From contig UQMU01000007.1 in the NCBI GenBank assembly GCA_900542305.1, positions 1 to 64,000 of the forward strand: a stretch of DNA of 64,000 nt. The letters are read 5' to 3'. The notes beneath the pieces are model-generated. The model saw nothing but the letters and a program-made list of their open reading frames with translations. It was not told where the DNA came from and did no database searches. Shown here one piece after another: positions 19,145 through 27,824 of this stretch (positions within the stretch are counted from its first letter, which is position 1; every line of letters starts with the position of its first letter). The position numbers and the translations under genes were made by a program. Origin of the DNA: an uncultured Collinsella sp. (GTDB taxonomy: Bacteria; Actinomycetota; Coriobacteriia; Coriobacteriales; Coriobacteriaceae).

Positions 19145-20140
19145 TTACTTGAGCGTGGCGTACATGACAGCCTTGATGGTGTGCATGCGGTTCTCAGCCT
19201 CGTCGAAGACCTTGGAAGCGGGGCTCTCGAAGACCTCGTCGGTGACCTCCTGCTCGGTGATGCCGAACTGCTCGCACTTCTCGGCGCCAATGGTGGTGTT
19301 GGTGTCGTGGAAGCTGGGCAGGCAGTGCAGGAAGATGGCACCCGGGTTGGCCATAGCCATGACGTCGGAGGTGACACGATACGGGGTGAGCTGAGCGATG
19401 CGCTCGGCCCAGACCTCGTCGGGCTCGCCCATGGAGACCCACACGTCGGTGTAGATAACGTCGGCACCGGTGACGCCGTCCTTGACGTCGGTGGTCAGCT
19501 TGATGGTGCAGCCATTGGCCTCGGCGATGGGCTTGCAGGCCTCGATGACGTCGTCAGCGGGCATGCACTCCTCGGGGCCGCAGGCCACGAAGTTCATACC
19601 GAGCTTGGAGCAGACAACCATGAGGGAGCGAGCGACGTTGTTCTTGCAGTCGCCCATGAAGACGAGGGTCTTGCCCTTGATGTCGTAGTTGAAGTTCTCC
19701 TGGACGGTCAGGATGTCGGCGAGCATCTGGGTGGGGTGCCACTCGGTGGTCAGGCCGTTCCACACGGGCACGCCGGACTTGGCAGCGAGCTCCTCGACGT
19801 CGTCCTGGGCAAAGCCACGGAACTCGATGCCGTCATACATGCGGCCGAGAACGCGGGCGGTGTCCTCGATGGACTCCTTCTTGCCCATCTGCGACGAACC
19901 GGGATCGAGGTAGGTGACGCCCATGCCCAGATCCATGCCGCCGACCTCGAAGGCGCAGCGGGTACGAGTGGAAGTCTTCTGGAAGAGCAGAACGATGTTC
20001 TTACCCTCGAGATAGCGGTGCGGAACGCCAGCGCGCTTCATGTCCTTGAAGTTCTTGGAGAGCTTGAGCAGGTACTCGATCTCCTCGGTGGTGAGGTCGA
20101 GGAGCTTGAGGAAGCTACGGCCGGAGAGGTTAACACCCAT
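19145..20140 (-). CDS. arcB: Ornithine carbamoyltransferase
   Basis: OTCase interconverts citrulline plus phosphate and ornithine plus carbamoyl phosphate. In this cluster it would run in the catabolic direction. It is 331 aa with the carbamoyl phosphate site FQKTSTRTRCAFE (STRTR), the central HPTQMLADILT and the ornithine loop FLHCLPSFHD (HCLP). Sequence alone does not separate catabolic ArcB from biosynthetic ArgF; linkage to arcA favours arcB. Confidence 0.93.
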   Translation of the reverse strand: MGVNLSGRSFLKLLDLTTEEIEYLLKLSKNFKDMKRAGVPHRYLEGKNIVLLFQKTSTRTRCAFEVGGMDLGMGVTYLDPGSSQMGKKESIEDTARVLGRMYDGIEFRGFAQDDVEELAAKSGVPVWNGLTTEWHPTQMLADILTVQENFNYDIKGKTLVFMGDCKNNVARSLMVVCSKLGMNFVACGPEECMPADDVIEACKPIAEANGCTIKLTTDVKDGVTGADVIYTDVWVSMGEPDEVWAERIAQLTPYRVTSDVMAMANPGAIFLHCLPSFHDTNTTIGAEKCEQFGITEQEVTDEVFESPASKVFDEAENRMHTIKAVMYATLK

Positions 20141-20205
20141 GGTTTGTTTCCTTTCGAAGAAATGAATTACATAAGTAATTAGTGTAGCCCGTTTGACAGG
20201 CGAAA

Positions 20206-20234
20206 CCGGTGCGGTTGTAGGGGGACCGCACCGG
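20206..20234 (-). terminator. Hairpin between arcA copy 1 and arcB
   Basis: A 10-bp stem (20206-20215 with 20225-20234) lies just after the arcA stop. No strong T-run follows, so it may only slow transcription or protect the 3' end. Confidence 0.45.
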
Positions 20235-20246
20235 AAACGGAAAGAC

Positions 20247-21488
20247 TTAGAGGTCCTCGCGCCAGAAGGGCATGCTCATGCAGCGCGGGCCGCCGCGGCC
20301 GCGGGAGAGCTCGGCGGAGGGCACGACGAGAAGGTCCAGGCCCTCCTTGTACAGCACGTCGTTGGTGACGGTGTTGCGGGCGTAGACGCAGATCTTGCCG
20401 GGCTCGACGCACAGGGTGTTGGAGCCGTCGTTCCACTGCTCGCGGGAGGCCGCGATCGGGTCGCCGCCGCCGCAGGGGATCAGCTTGACCTGGTCGACGC
20501 CGGTGGCGTCCTCCAGGACGTGCTCGAGGGTGTCCTCGATCAGGCGGATGTTCACGTCGCCCGGGTTCTTGCCGGCGGTCAGCTCGTAGACGCGCAGGGT
20601 GCCCATGATGGCGGGGTGGATCGTGAACTTATCGACGTCGATCTGTGTGAAGACCGTGTCGAGGTGCATGAAGGCGCGCGAGACCGGGATGTCGAAGGCC
20701 AGGATGCGCTCGACCTTGGAGTCGGAGTTCCAGAAGATGTTCTGGGCCATGACGTCGATCGCGGCGGCCTGGGTGCGCTGGGAGATGCCGACGGCGAGGG
20801 TCTTCTCGTTGATGTTCAGCACGTCGCCGCCCTCGGTGTGGAACTGGCAGTCGCGGCGGAAGTACAGCGAGACGTCCTTGTAGTCGGGGTGGTACTTGAA
20901 GACGTACTTGCCGTACAGGGTCTCGCGGTTGCGGGTGACCGAGTACATGCGGTTGAGGTTGACGCCCTCGCCGACGACCGCGAACGGGTCGCGGGTGAAG
21001 TAGAGGTTGGGCATCGGGTCGATGATCAGGTCGGACTCGGACTCGGAGTTGACCAGGGAGTCGAGGGTCGTGGACGCCGTGAGGGGCATGTCGATCTCGG
21101 CCTTGGTCATGCCGGCCATGGTCTTCTTGACGAACTCGAGGTTGTCCTCGATGGAGTCCAGCTTCTCGCGGACGATCTGCGGCATGTGCTGGCCGCGGAT
21201 GCCGGCCTCGGCGATGTACTGGTCGGTGAACTCGGCGCGGGCGCCGGGGACCTGGTCGAACACCTCGGCGACGAGGTTCTCGAGGTAGAGGACCTCCACG
21301 CCCTGGTCCCTCAGGATCTGGGCGAAGGTGTCGTGCTCCTGCTGCGCGACCTCCAGGAACGGGACGTCGTCGAACAGGAGTCGCTCGAGCTCGTCGGGCG
21401 GCAGGTTGAGGAGCTCGTCGCCGGGACGGTGCAGGCAGACCTTCCTGAGCTTGCCGATCTCGGAAGGCACGTGCAGACCTTTCGTCAT
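20247..21488 (-). CDS. arcA: Arginine deiminase, copy 1
   Basis: ArcA hydrolyses arginine to citrulline and ammonia, the first step of the ADI pathway. The 413-aa protein has FTRDPFAVVGEGVNLNRM, the HTEGGDVL substrate loop (EGGD), the FMHLDTVFTQID His/Asp segment and the catalytic Cys near the C-terminus in GPRCMSMPFWRE. The coding region is identical by eye to the copy at 23337-24578. It is the first gene ahead of arcB and the transporter, with its own promoter region. Confidence 0.97.
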   Translation of the reverse strand: MTKGLHVPSEIGKLRKVCLHRPGDELLNLPPDELERLLFDDVPFLEVAQQEHDTFAQILRDQGVEVLYLENLVAEVFDQVPGARAEFTDQYIAEAGIRGQHMPQIVREKLDSIEDNLEFVKKTMAGMTKAEIDMPLTASTTLDSLVNSESESDLIIDPMPNLYFTRDPFAVVGEGVNLNRMYSVTRNRETLYGKYVFKYHPDYKDVSLYFRRDCQFHTEGGDVLNINEKTLAVGISQRTQAAAIDVMAQNIFWNSDSKVERILAFDIPVSRAFMHLDTVFTQIDVDKFTIHPAIMGTLRVYELTAGKNPGDVNIRLIEDTLEHVLEDATGVDQVKLIPCGGGDPIAASREQWNDGSNTLCVEPGKICVYARNTVTNDVLYKEGLDLLVVPSAELSRGRGGPRCMSMPFWREDL

Positions 21489-21570
21489 GGCCTCCTACCT
21501 TTCTTTCGGGCCCCTGTCAGGGCCGATTCGTTAGCGCCCCTCCGTGTGAGGCGTTATTGCTGACGACATA

Positions 21571-21637
21571 TTTATATCCAAAATCAGTTCATACTTCCAC
21601 CTCGCCCCCGAACGGTTTTATATGAGGGGTGAACGGC
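21571..21637 (-). promoter_or_regulatory. arcA copy 1 promoter with two boxes 21 bp apart
   Basis: Read on the minus strand, two accgttc-like boxes (21631-21637 and 21610-21616) lie 21 bp apart, followed by a conserved GC-rich stretch and a TATAAA -10 (21571-21576). There is no good -35. The same spacing is found upstream of arcA copy 2, which suggests an activator binding two turns of helix on one face. The regulator is unknown. Confidence 0.65.
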
Positions 21638-21973
21638 ATACACATATACTTCACGCATGGCACACTTTGATTTAATAAAGTTTATTTACGTGCTTAAACG
21701 CGTTTTCAATCCAGATAGCAAATGGAACTAAACTTTATTAAACCACCCTCAAATTGCATATTTCCAATAAAGCTATGAATAGAATTAGCGGTTCGTACTG
21801 CGTCTCAACCATTTTCATTTTTATTCAGAAAAAAGTTTGTCCTATTCATTTCTGGTAAACAAATTACCGTTTACCAGACGCTTGATACCGTTCACCGGAA
21901 GCTCAGTATAAGGCCCAGCGGATACCGACTCGCTTTACGGCCCCATTTGTAACAACTTGACTTCTCGGTATAG
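21638..21973. other. AT-rich intergenic region with a third box pair
   Basis: No gene is supported. The stretch is strongly AT-rich. At 21866-21872 and 21887-21893 are accgttt and accgttc, again 21 bp apart but pointing the other way. A tggtaaac/gtttacca inverted repeat overlaps the first box. No plus-strand gene follows before the terminator at 21975. Confidence 0.45.
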
Positions 21974-21974
21974 A

Positions 21975-22013
21975 AAAACGGACCCGCTTCCCCTAGGGAA
22001 ACGGGTCCGTTTT
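21975..22013. terminator. Bidirectional terminator after the ArcT-like gene
   Basis: A 12-bp stem (21975-21986 with 22002-22013), with A-run on one side and T-run on the other, can act in both directions. It terminates the aminotransferase gene on the minus strand. Confidence 0.85.
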
Positions 22014-22062
22014 CGATTATCTTCGGCCAATTTTGATAAGGCCCTCGAAGATCATCGGAATC

Positions 22063-23187
22063 CTAGCGATCAAACTCCGCCAGTGCCTCGCCCAAAAGCC
22101 TCAGGCCCTCGCGCAGAACGTCCTCGCTCGCGCAGTAGCCCAGGCGTGCGCCACAGGGAAGCTCAAAGCGGCTGCCGGGTACCAGCAGCACTCCCCTCTC
22201 GGACAGCAGGCGCTTGCAGAACTCCTCGTCGTCCTCGGGAATATCCAGCTGGATAAACGAGGTAGACACGCCCTGTGGGGCCGTCCAGGAAACGCGATGC
22301 TGCGTATCGATCCAAGCCTGCGCGATATCGCGGTTGCCAAACACGATCTTGCGATTGCGCTCGAGGATCTTGTCCTTGTGCTCAAGCACATAGGTCGCCA
22401 AGGCGTCGTTGAACACACCGCCGCAGATCATGGTGTAATCGCGATAGGTACGGATGCGGTTGGACACCTCTTCGTCGGCCACGACCCAGCCCACGCGGGC
22501 CGCAGGCGTCGAATAGGTCTTCGACAACGAGTTGGTGACAATGGCCCTCTCGTACACGTCGACCATCGACATAAAGGACTCAGTGTTCTCGAGCGGCAGA
22601 TACACCTCGTCACACAGCACGTAGGCGCCCACCGAACGGGCGATCTCGGCAATCTGGCCGAGCATATCGGCATCAAGCACCGCACCGATGGGGTTCGATG
22701 CGTTGTTGATGCAGATGAGCTTGGTGTTGGGGCGCACCAAGCGCTTGAGTTCCCCGATATCGGGCTTCCAGCCGAGTTCCTCGCGTAGCTTCCAATAATC
22801 GACCTCGGCGCCCAGCGTGCGCGGAATCTCGTAGAGTGGCGCGTAGGTGGGCCACTCGGCGATAACGTGGTCGCCGGGCTCGACCACAGCCATGATGGCG
22901 TTGAGGTTAGCGCCCGTGCAGCCATTGGTCTGCAGAATGTGATCGGGATTGACCTCGCGACGATACAGCTTGGCAACCTCGGCCTTAAACTCCGGCGAGC
23001 CCTCGATCCAGCCGTAGTTCATCTTCTCGCGGTCCAGGCGCTCGTAGAACGTGGCGCCGTCCTGCTCATCGAGCGCGCGCAGCTCGCCCATGGTGAGCGA
23101 CGAGATCGTCGACTGGGCGATGTCCCACGTGGCGCTCTTCTCCCAAACGTTGAGCCATTCCTCAACGCCAATCGTCTTGATGTCCAT
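22063..23187 (-). CDS. ArcT-like PLP-dependent aminotransferase (class I/II)
   Basis: This 374-aa fold-type I PLP enzyme shows NNASNPIGAV, the Asp-Tyr pair CDEVYLPL and the Schiff-base Lys in NSLSKTYSTPAARVGW. The C-terminal Arg for carboxylate binding is in PGSRFELPCGARLGY. A putative transaminase, arcT, belongs to arginine deiminase operons of some lactic acid bacteria, and this gene lies between two arcA copies; the substrate is not known. The ATG at 23187 has an AAGGAG site. Confidence 0.82.
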   Translation of the reverse strand: MDIKTIGVEEWLNVWEKSATWDIAQSTISSLTMGELRALDEQDGATFYERLDREKMNYGWIEGSPEFKAEVAKLYRREVNPDHILQTNGCTGANLNAIMAVVEPGDHVIAEWPTYAPLYEIPRTLGAEVDYWKLREELGWKPDIGELKRLVRPNTKLICINNASNPIGAVLDADMLGQIAEIARSVGAYVLCDEVYLPLENTESFMSMVDVYERAIVTNSLSKTYSTPAARVGWVVADEEVSNRIRTYRDYTMICGGVFNDALATYVLEHKDKILERNRKIVFGNRDIAQAWIDTQHRVSWTAPQGVSTSFIQLDIPEDDEEFCKRLLSERGVLLVPGSRFELPCGARLGYCASEDVLREGLRLLGEALAEFDR

Positions 23188-23242
23188 GGCCAAGCTCCTT
23201 ACAAAAGCAGTCATCCAATCGTGTTGACGTTCCTCATACAAG

Positions 23243-23276
23243 ATTGGGGCGGTGCGAAAACCCGCACCGCCCCAAT
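23243..23276 (-). terminator. Hairpin between arcA copy 2 and the aminotransferase gene
   Basis: A perfect 14-bp stem (23243-23256 with 23263-23276) lies between the two minus-strand genes. T-run is weak; it may attenuate transcription into the aminotransferase gene. Confidence 0.55.
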
Positions 23277-23336
23277 GGGAGACATCTAATGGCAGCTAGA
23301 TGTATGTATCAAGACCTGTACGGGTCCTTGAAGACC

Positions 23337-24578
23337 CTAGAGGTCCTCGCGCCAGAAGGGCATGCTCATGCAGCGCGGGCCGCCGCGGCCGCGGGAGAGC
23401 TCGGCGGAGGGCACGACGAGAAGGTCCAGGCCCTCCTTGTACAGCACGTCGTTGGTGACGGTGTTGCGGGCGTAGACGCAGATCTTGCCGGGCTCGACGC
23501 ACAGGGTGTTGGAGCCGTCGTTCCACTGCTCGCGGGAGGCCGCGATCGGGTCGCCGCCGCCGCAGGGGATCAGCTTGACCTGGTCGACGCCGGTGGCGTC
23601 CTCCAGGACGTGCTCGAGGGTGTCCTCGATCAGGCGGATGTTCACGTCGCCCGGGTTCTTGCCGGCGGTCAGCTCGTAGACGCGCAGGGTGCCCATGATG
23701 GCGGGGTGGATCGTGAACTTATCGACGTCGATCTGTGTGAAGACCGTGTCGAGGTGCATGAAGGCGCGCGAGACCGGGATGTCGAAGGCCAGGATGCGCT
23801 CGACCTTGGAGTCGGAGTTCCAGAAGATGTTCTGGGCCATGACGTCGATCGCGGCGGCCTGGGTGCGCTGGGAGATGCCGACGGCGAGGGTCTTCTCGTT
23901 GATGTTCAGCACGTCGCCGCCCTCGGTGTGGAACTGGCAGTCGCGGCGGAAGTACAGCGAGACGTCCTTGTAGTCGGGGTGGTACTTGAAGACGTACTTG
24001 CCGTACAGGGTCTCGCGGTTGCGGGTGACCGAGTACATGCGGTTGAGGTTGACGCCCTCGCCGACGACCGCGAACGGGTCGCGGGTGAAGTAGAGGTTGG
24101 GCATCGGGTCGATGATCAGGTCGGACTCGGACTCGGAGTTGACCAGGGAGTCGAGGGTCGTGGACGCCGTGAGGGGCATGTCGATCTCGGCCTTGGTCAT
24201 GCCGGCCATGGTCTTCTTGACGAACTCGAGGTTGTCCTCGATGGAGTCCAGCTTCTCGCGGACGATCTGCGGCATGTGCTGGCCGCGGATGCCGGCCTCG
24301 GCGATGTACTGGTCGGTGAACTCGGCGCGGGCGCCGGGGACCTGGTCGAACACCTCGGCGACGAGGTTCTCGAGGTAGAGGACCTCCACGCCCTGGTCCC
24401 TCAGGATCTGGGCGAAGGTGTCGTGCTCCTGCTGCGCGACCTCCAGGAACGGGACGTCGTCGAACAGGAGTCGCTCGAGCTCGTCGGGCGGCAGGTTGAG
24501 GAGCTCGTCGCCGGGACGGTGCAGGCAGACCTTCCTGAGCTTGCCGATCTCGGAAGGCACGTGCAGACCTTTCGTCAT
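23337..24578 (-). CDS. arcA: Arginine deiminase, copy 2
   Basis: This is the same 413-aa protein as copy 1. I saw no base difference between 23338-24635 and 20248-21545, a run of about 1.3 kb that includes the ribosome site and part of the leader. The stop codon differs (TAG here, TAA in copy 1) because identity ends inside it. Upstream sequence is related but diverged. It may be transcribed with the aminotransferase gene, giving a second arginine deiminase unit. Confidence 0.97.
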   Translation of the reverse strand: MTKGLHVPSEIGKLRKVCLHRPGDELLNLPPDELERLLFDDVPFLEVAQQEHDTFAQILRDQGVEVLYLENLVAEVFDQVPGARAEFTDQYIAEAGIRGQHMPQIVREKLDSIEDNLEFVKKTMAGMTKAEIDMPLTASTTLDSLVNSESESDLIIDPMPNLYFTRDPFAVVGEGVNLNRMYSVTRNRETLYGKYVFKYHPDYKDVSLYFRRDCQFHTEGGDVLNINEKTLAVGISQRTQAAAIDVMAQNIFWNSDSKVERILAFDIPVSRAFMHLDTVFTQIDVDKFTIHPAIMGTLRVYELTAGKNPGDVNIRLIEDTLEHVLEDATGVDQVKLIPCGGGDPIAASREQWNDGSNTLCVEPGKICVYARNTVTNDVLYKEGLDLLVVPSAELSRGRGGPRCMSMPFWREDL

Positions 24579-24662
24579 GGCCTCCTACCTTTCTTTCGGG
24601 CCCCTGTCAGGGCCGATTCGTTAGCGCCCCTCCGTATGGGACGCTGCTTGCTGACAGCTCTA

Positions 24663-24729
24663 GTTATATCCAAAAACCACCTGCAATTCCACCTCGCCCC
24701 CGAACGGTCAGCAAAGTGCGATGAACGGT
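24663..24729 (-). promoter_or_regulatory. arcA copy 2 promoter with two boxes 21 bp apart
   Basis: On the minus strand two accgttc boxes (24723-24729 and 24702-24708) lie 21 bp apart. The proximal box is separated from a TATAAC -10 (24663-24668) by exactly the same distance as in copy 1, and the stretch ttccacctcgcccc is conserved between them. No consensus -35 is seen. Confidence 0.65.
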
Positions 24730-25074
24730 ATATCGCATATGATTCCCCCATGATGCACTTCGGTTCTCTAAAGCAGGTTTTCAAAGGTAAATGTTCTTTT
24801 TTCTAAGGAATTAAGCTAGATTGCACAAATATTTTCATGTTTAGGAATTGCATAGCTAAAACGGTTTTCTGCATATATATGTCGTTTGTCCATGATTCAA
24901 TTTGGATTCGATTATATTCAGCTCGCAATCATTCTTATTCATACATCCTCACCAGTTGAGTATGGATATAGATTGTTTCCAAACGAGTTGGACAGTTAGT
25001 TGCATGCCTTGGCAGCGTAAGAAGTAGGTAAAGATACCGTTCACGCGATACGTCCGTGCCAGCGGTCGACTAAA
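24730..25074. other. AT-rich intergenic region between arcA copy 2 and ppk1
   Basis: No gene is supported. Base composition is AT-rich, as in 21638-21973, and the part next to the arcA promoter is distantly similar to the same part of copy 1. A single accgttc is present at 25036-25042 without a partner 21 bp away. Confidence 0.45.
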
Positions 25075-25102
25075 TTGAGACAATAGTGAAAAGTGTTAGG
25101 CT
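25075..25102 (+). promoter_or_regulatory. Candidate ppk1 promoter
   Basis: TTGAGA (25075-25080) and TAGGCT (25097-25102) are spaced by 16 nt, about 30 nt upstream of the ppk1 start. The -10 match is moderate. Confidence 0.4.
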
Positions 25103-25131
25103 ACCGTCCTCTGTGGGGACTGAACGGACAG

Positions 25132-27711
25132 ATGCATATGCCGAGCAAAATCGAAAAGAAGCAAGCCGCCGCAAAGCTGCGCAAACCGCCGCGCGACTTC
25201 TCGTACACGCAAAACCGAGAGCTTAGCTGGCTGCGCTTTGACAACCGCGTGCTTGACGAAGCCTTCGATGAGACCGTTCCGCTGTTCGAGCGTCTAAAGT
25301 TCGTGTCGATTTTCGAGTCCAACCTCGACGAGTTTCTCATGGTGCGCGTGGGCGGCCTGTCCGATCTGGCAGAGCTCAAAAAACAACCTGTCGACAACAA
25401 GAGCAATATGACCGCCTCCGAACAGGTCGATGCTGTCATGGCCGAAATGCCCGGGCTCCTTACCCGTTGGGAGTCCATCTTTAAGAGCATCGAGGGCAAG
25501 CTCGACACCTTGGGCGTTCACCGCGCCCGCATCGATTCGCTTACGCCCGAGGAGCGCACCTTTGTAACCCGCTACTTCCAGGCCTACGTGTCGCCGGTCA
25601 TCTCGCCGCTGGTCATCGATCCGCGCCACCCCTTCCCCAACCTGCGCAATGGCGCGCTCTATCTGGCCTGTGGTCTGGACGGCGCCACCGACGAGGAGAG
25701 CCTGCTGGGCCTTATCGAGATTCCCGCCTCGATGAACCGCGTGGTCGAGATCCCCTCGCCCACCGGCACCTACTCCTACATCTTGCTCGAGGACGTCATC
25801 CTCGCCTGCCTGGACAGCTGCTTTGGCTCCTATAAGCCGCTGGATCGCGCGCTCATCCGCGTCACCCGCAACGCCGACATCGATCCGGACGGCGAGGGCG
25901 TCGAAGAGGAAGAGGACTACCGCCAGCACATGAAGCGCATCCTCAAGAAGCGCCTGCGTCTGCAGCCGGTAGTGCTCGCGGTCTCGGGGTCGCTCGAGAA
26001 GGCAACGCTCAAGACCATCCGCAAGGCGCTCGAGCTTTCGCGCCGCTCTGTCTTTACCTGCGATATCCCGCTCGACCTGGGCTACGTCTTTGGCATTGAG
26101 GGCAAGATTCCCGAGCACCTGCGCAACGAGCTGCTCTTTACGCCGTTTAAGCCGCAGCCCAACCCCACCATCGACATGACCCGCTCCATCCGCGAGCAGG
26201 TGCTGCAGCACGACAAGCTGCTCTTTTATCCCTATGAGGCCATGAACCCGTTCTTGGACCTGGTGCACGAGGCCGCCTATGACCCCGAGTGCATCTCGTT
26301 GCGCATCACGCTCTACCGCGTGGCCAAGCAGAGCCGCCTGTGCGAGTCGCTGATCGATGCCGCCGAGAACGGCAAAGAGGTCACGGTGCTCATGGAGCTC
26401 CGCGCGCGCTTTGACGAGCAGAACAACATCGAGTGGGCCGAGCGCCTGGAAGAGGCCGGCTGCACCGTCATCTACGGCTCCGAGGGCTTTAAATGCCACT
26501 CCAAGATCTGCCAGCTCACCTATCGCGAGGGCATGGCGCTCACCCGCCTCACGCTTTTGGGCACCGGCAACTTTAACGAGAAGACGGCCAAGCTCTACAG
26601 CGACTTTATGCTCATGACCGCCCATCCCGGCATCGGCGAGGACGCCAACCTGTTCTTCCGCAATCTGTCGCTGGGCAACCTGCGCGGCGATTACCGCTTC
26701 CTGGGCGTGGCGCCTGTGGGCCTCAAGCCGCTCATCATGCGCGGTCTGGACCGCGAGATTCAGCGCGCCCTTGCCGGCGAGCCCGCCCGCGTGTTCTTTA
26801 AGCTCAACTCACTCACCGACCGCGAGGTTATCGACAAGATCGCCGAGGCATCGTGCGCAGGAGTCCGCGTAGACATGATCATCCGCGGCATCTCGTGCCT
26901 GAAACCCGGCGTTCCGGGCAAGACCGAGAACGTACACGTCCGCTCCATCGTCGGACGCTTTTTGGAGCACGCCCGCGTTTACGCCTTTGGCGTGGACTCG
27001 GACATGATCTACCTGAGCTCGGCAGACATGATGACGCGCAACACCGAGCACCGCGTGGAGATTGCCTTCCCCGTGCTCGACCCCACCTGCCGCGCCCTAG
27101 TGCACGAGTACATGGGCATGCAGCTGCGCGACAACGTGAAGGCCCGCAGCCTCACGAGCGACGGCACCTGGGTCCCCGTGGAGCGTGCAGAGGGTGAGAA
27201 ACCCTTCAACTCGCAGGAAGCCCTGCTGGAGCGTGCCTATCGCAACGCCGAGGCCGCCGCGCAGCAGCGCGCACAGGAGAAGGAACGTGTGGCCGAGGAG
27301 GCCATTCAGGCCGAGGTTGAACACGGGGCAGCTGCCAAACCGGAAGCGGTTGCAGCTCCCCCGGTGAATGAGCCCGAGGCTGCCGCAGAGCCCGCCGTGG
27401 AGAAAGCGCCCGAGCCCGCTACTGCGACTCCGGAGCCCGCCGCCGAGGCAAAGCCCGCCCCTGCTCCTGAGCCGCAGCCGGCCACACCCAAGGTCCAAGA
27501 GGTCCAGGCGACCGTCATTGAGCCCGAGCCTGCACCTGCACCTCGGCCCGAGCCGCAGGTCACCAAGCCCGCACCCGAGACGAGTGCCCGTCGCGATAAG
27601 CCCGCTGGCAAGACCAAGGCCATCGAGCGCCATCGCCCCGGCCGCGTGCGCATGGGCCTGGGTCTGATCGGCCTGGGTCTTAAGACGCTCATTACCGGCA
27701 AGACGAAATAG
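25132..27711 (+). CDS. ppk: Polyphosphate kinase 1 with Pro/Ala-rich C-terminal extension
   Basis: Ppk1 polymerises the gamma-phosphate of ATP into polyphosphate. The N-terminal helical domain starts RELSWLRFDNRVLDEA, followed by the head domain and two phospholipase-D-like domains. The autophosphorylated His is in EGFKCHSKICQL, and the second His is in NTEHRVEIAFPV. After about residue 700 comes a tail of about 160 residues rich in Pro, Ala and Glu, ending in a short basic/hydrophobic segment (MGLGLIGLGLKTLITGKTK). I use the ATG at 25132; 25138 is also possible. Confidence 0.95.
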   Translation: MHMPSKIEKKQAAAKLRKPPRDFSYTQNRELSWLRFDNRVLDEAFDETVPLFERLKFVSIFESNLDEFLMVRVGGLSDLAELKKQPVDNKSNMTASEQVDAVMAEMPGLLTRWESIFKSIEGKLDTLGVHRARIDSLTPEERTFVTRYFQAYVSPVISPLVIDPRHPFPNLRNGALYLACGLDGATDEESLLGLIEIPASMNRVVEIPSPTGTYSYILLEDVILACLDSCFGSYKPLDRALIRVTRNADIDPDGEGVEEEEDYRQHMKRILKKRLRLQPVVLAVSGSLEKATLKTIRKALELSRRSVFTCDIPLDLGYVFGIEGKIPEHLRNELLFTPFKPQPNPTIDMTRSIREQVLQHDKLLFYPYEAMNPFLDLVHEAAYDPECISLRITLYRVAKQSRLCESLIDAAENGKEVTVLMELRARFDEQNNIEWAERLEEAGCTVIYGSEGFKCHSKICQLTYREGMALTRLTLLGTGNFNEKTAKLYSDFMLMTAHPGIGEDANLFFRNLSLGNLRGDYRFLGVAPVGLKPLIMRGLDREIQRALAGEPARVFFKLNSLTDREVIDKIAEASCAGVRVDMIIRGISCLKPGVPGKTENVHVRSIVGRFLEHARVYAFGVDSDMIYLSSADMMTRNTEHRVEIAFPVLDPTCRALVHEYMGMQLRDNVKARSLTSDGTWVPVERAEGEKPFNSQEALLERAYRNAEAAAQQRAQEKERVAEEAIQAEVEHGAAAKPEAVAAPPVNEPEAAAEPAVEKAPEPATATPEPAAEAKPAPAPEPQPATPKVQEVQATVIEPEPAPAPRPEPQVTKPAPETSARRDKPAGKTKAIERHRPGRVRMGLGLIGLGLKTLITGKTK

Positions 27712-27734
27712 TCGTTTGTAGAAGCAGTTTGTAG

Positions 27735-27778
27735 AAGCGCCCCGCATTTGAGGAAAGCCTCGGATGCGGGGCGCTTTT
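27735..27778 (+). terminator. Terminator of ppk1
   Basis: A 13-bp stem (27735-27747 with 27764-27776) ends in a T-run at 27775-27778, right after ppk1. A 12-nt direct repeat (gtttgtagaagc) lies just before it. Confidence 0.85.
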
Positions 27779-27824
27779 CCCTGCTACCATGGTGCGAACA
27801 ACAACGCGAATGACAGGCAGGAAT

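Noticed and set aside
20193..21563. 456-codon plus-strand frame over arcA (and its twin at 23244-24806)
   Set aside because: Antisense to arcA; Val/Leu/Asp-rich low-complexity translation typical of shadow frames.
21866..22013. Possible small RNA from the third box pair to the terminator
   Set aside because: No -10 at the distance seen in the arcA promoters, so a transcript cannot be supported.
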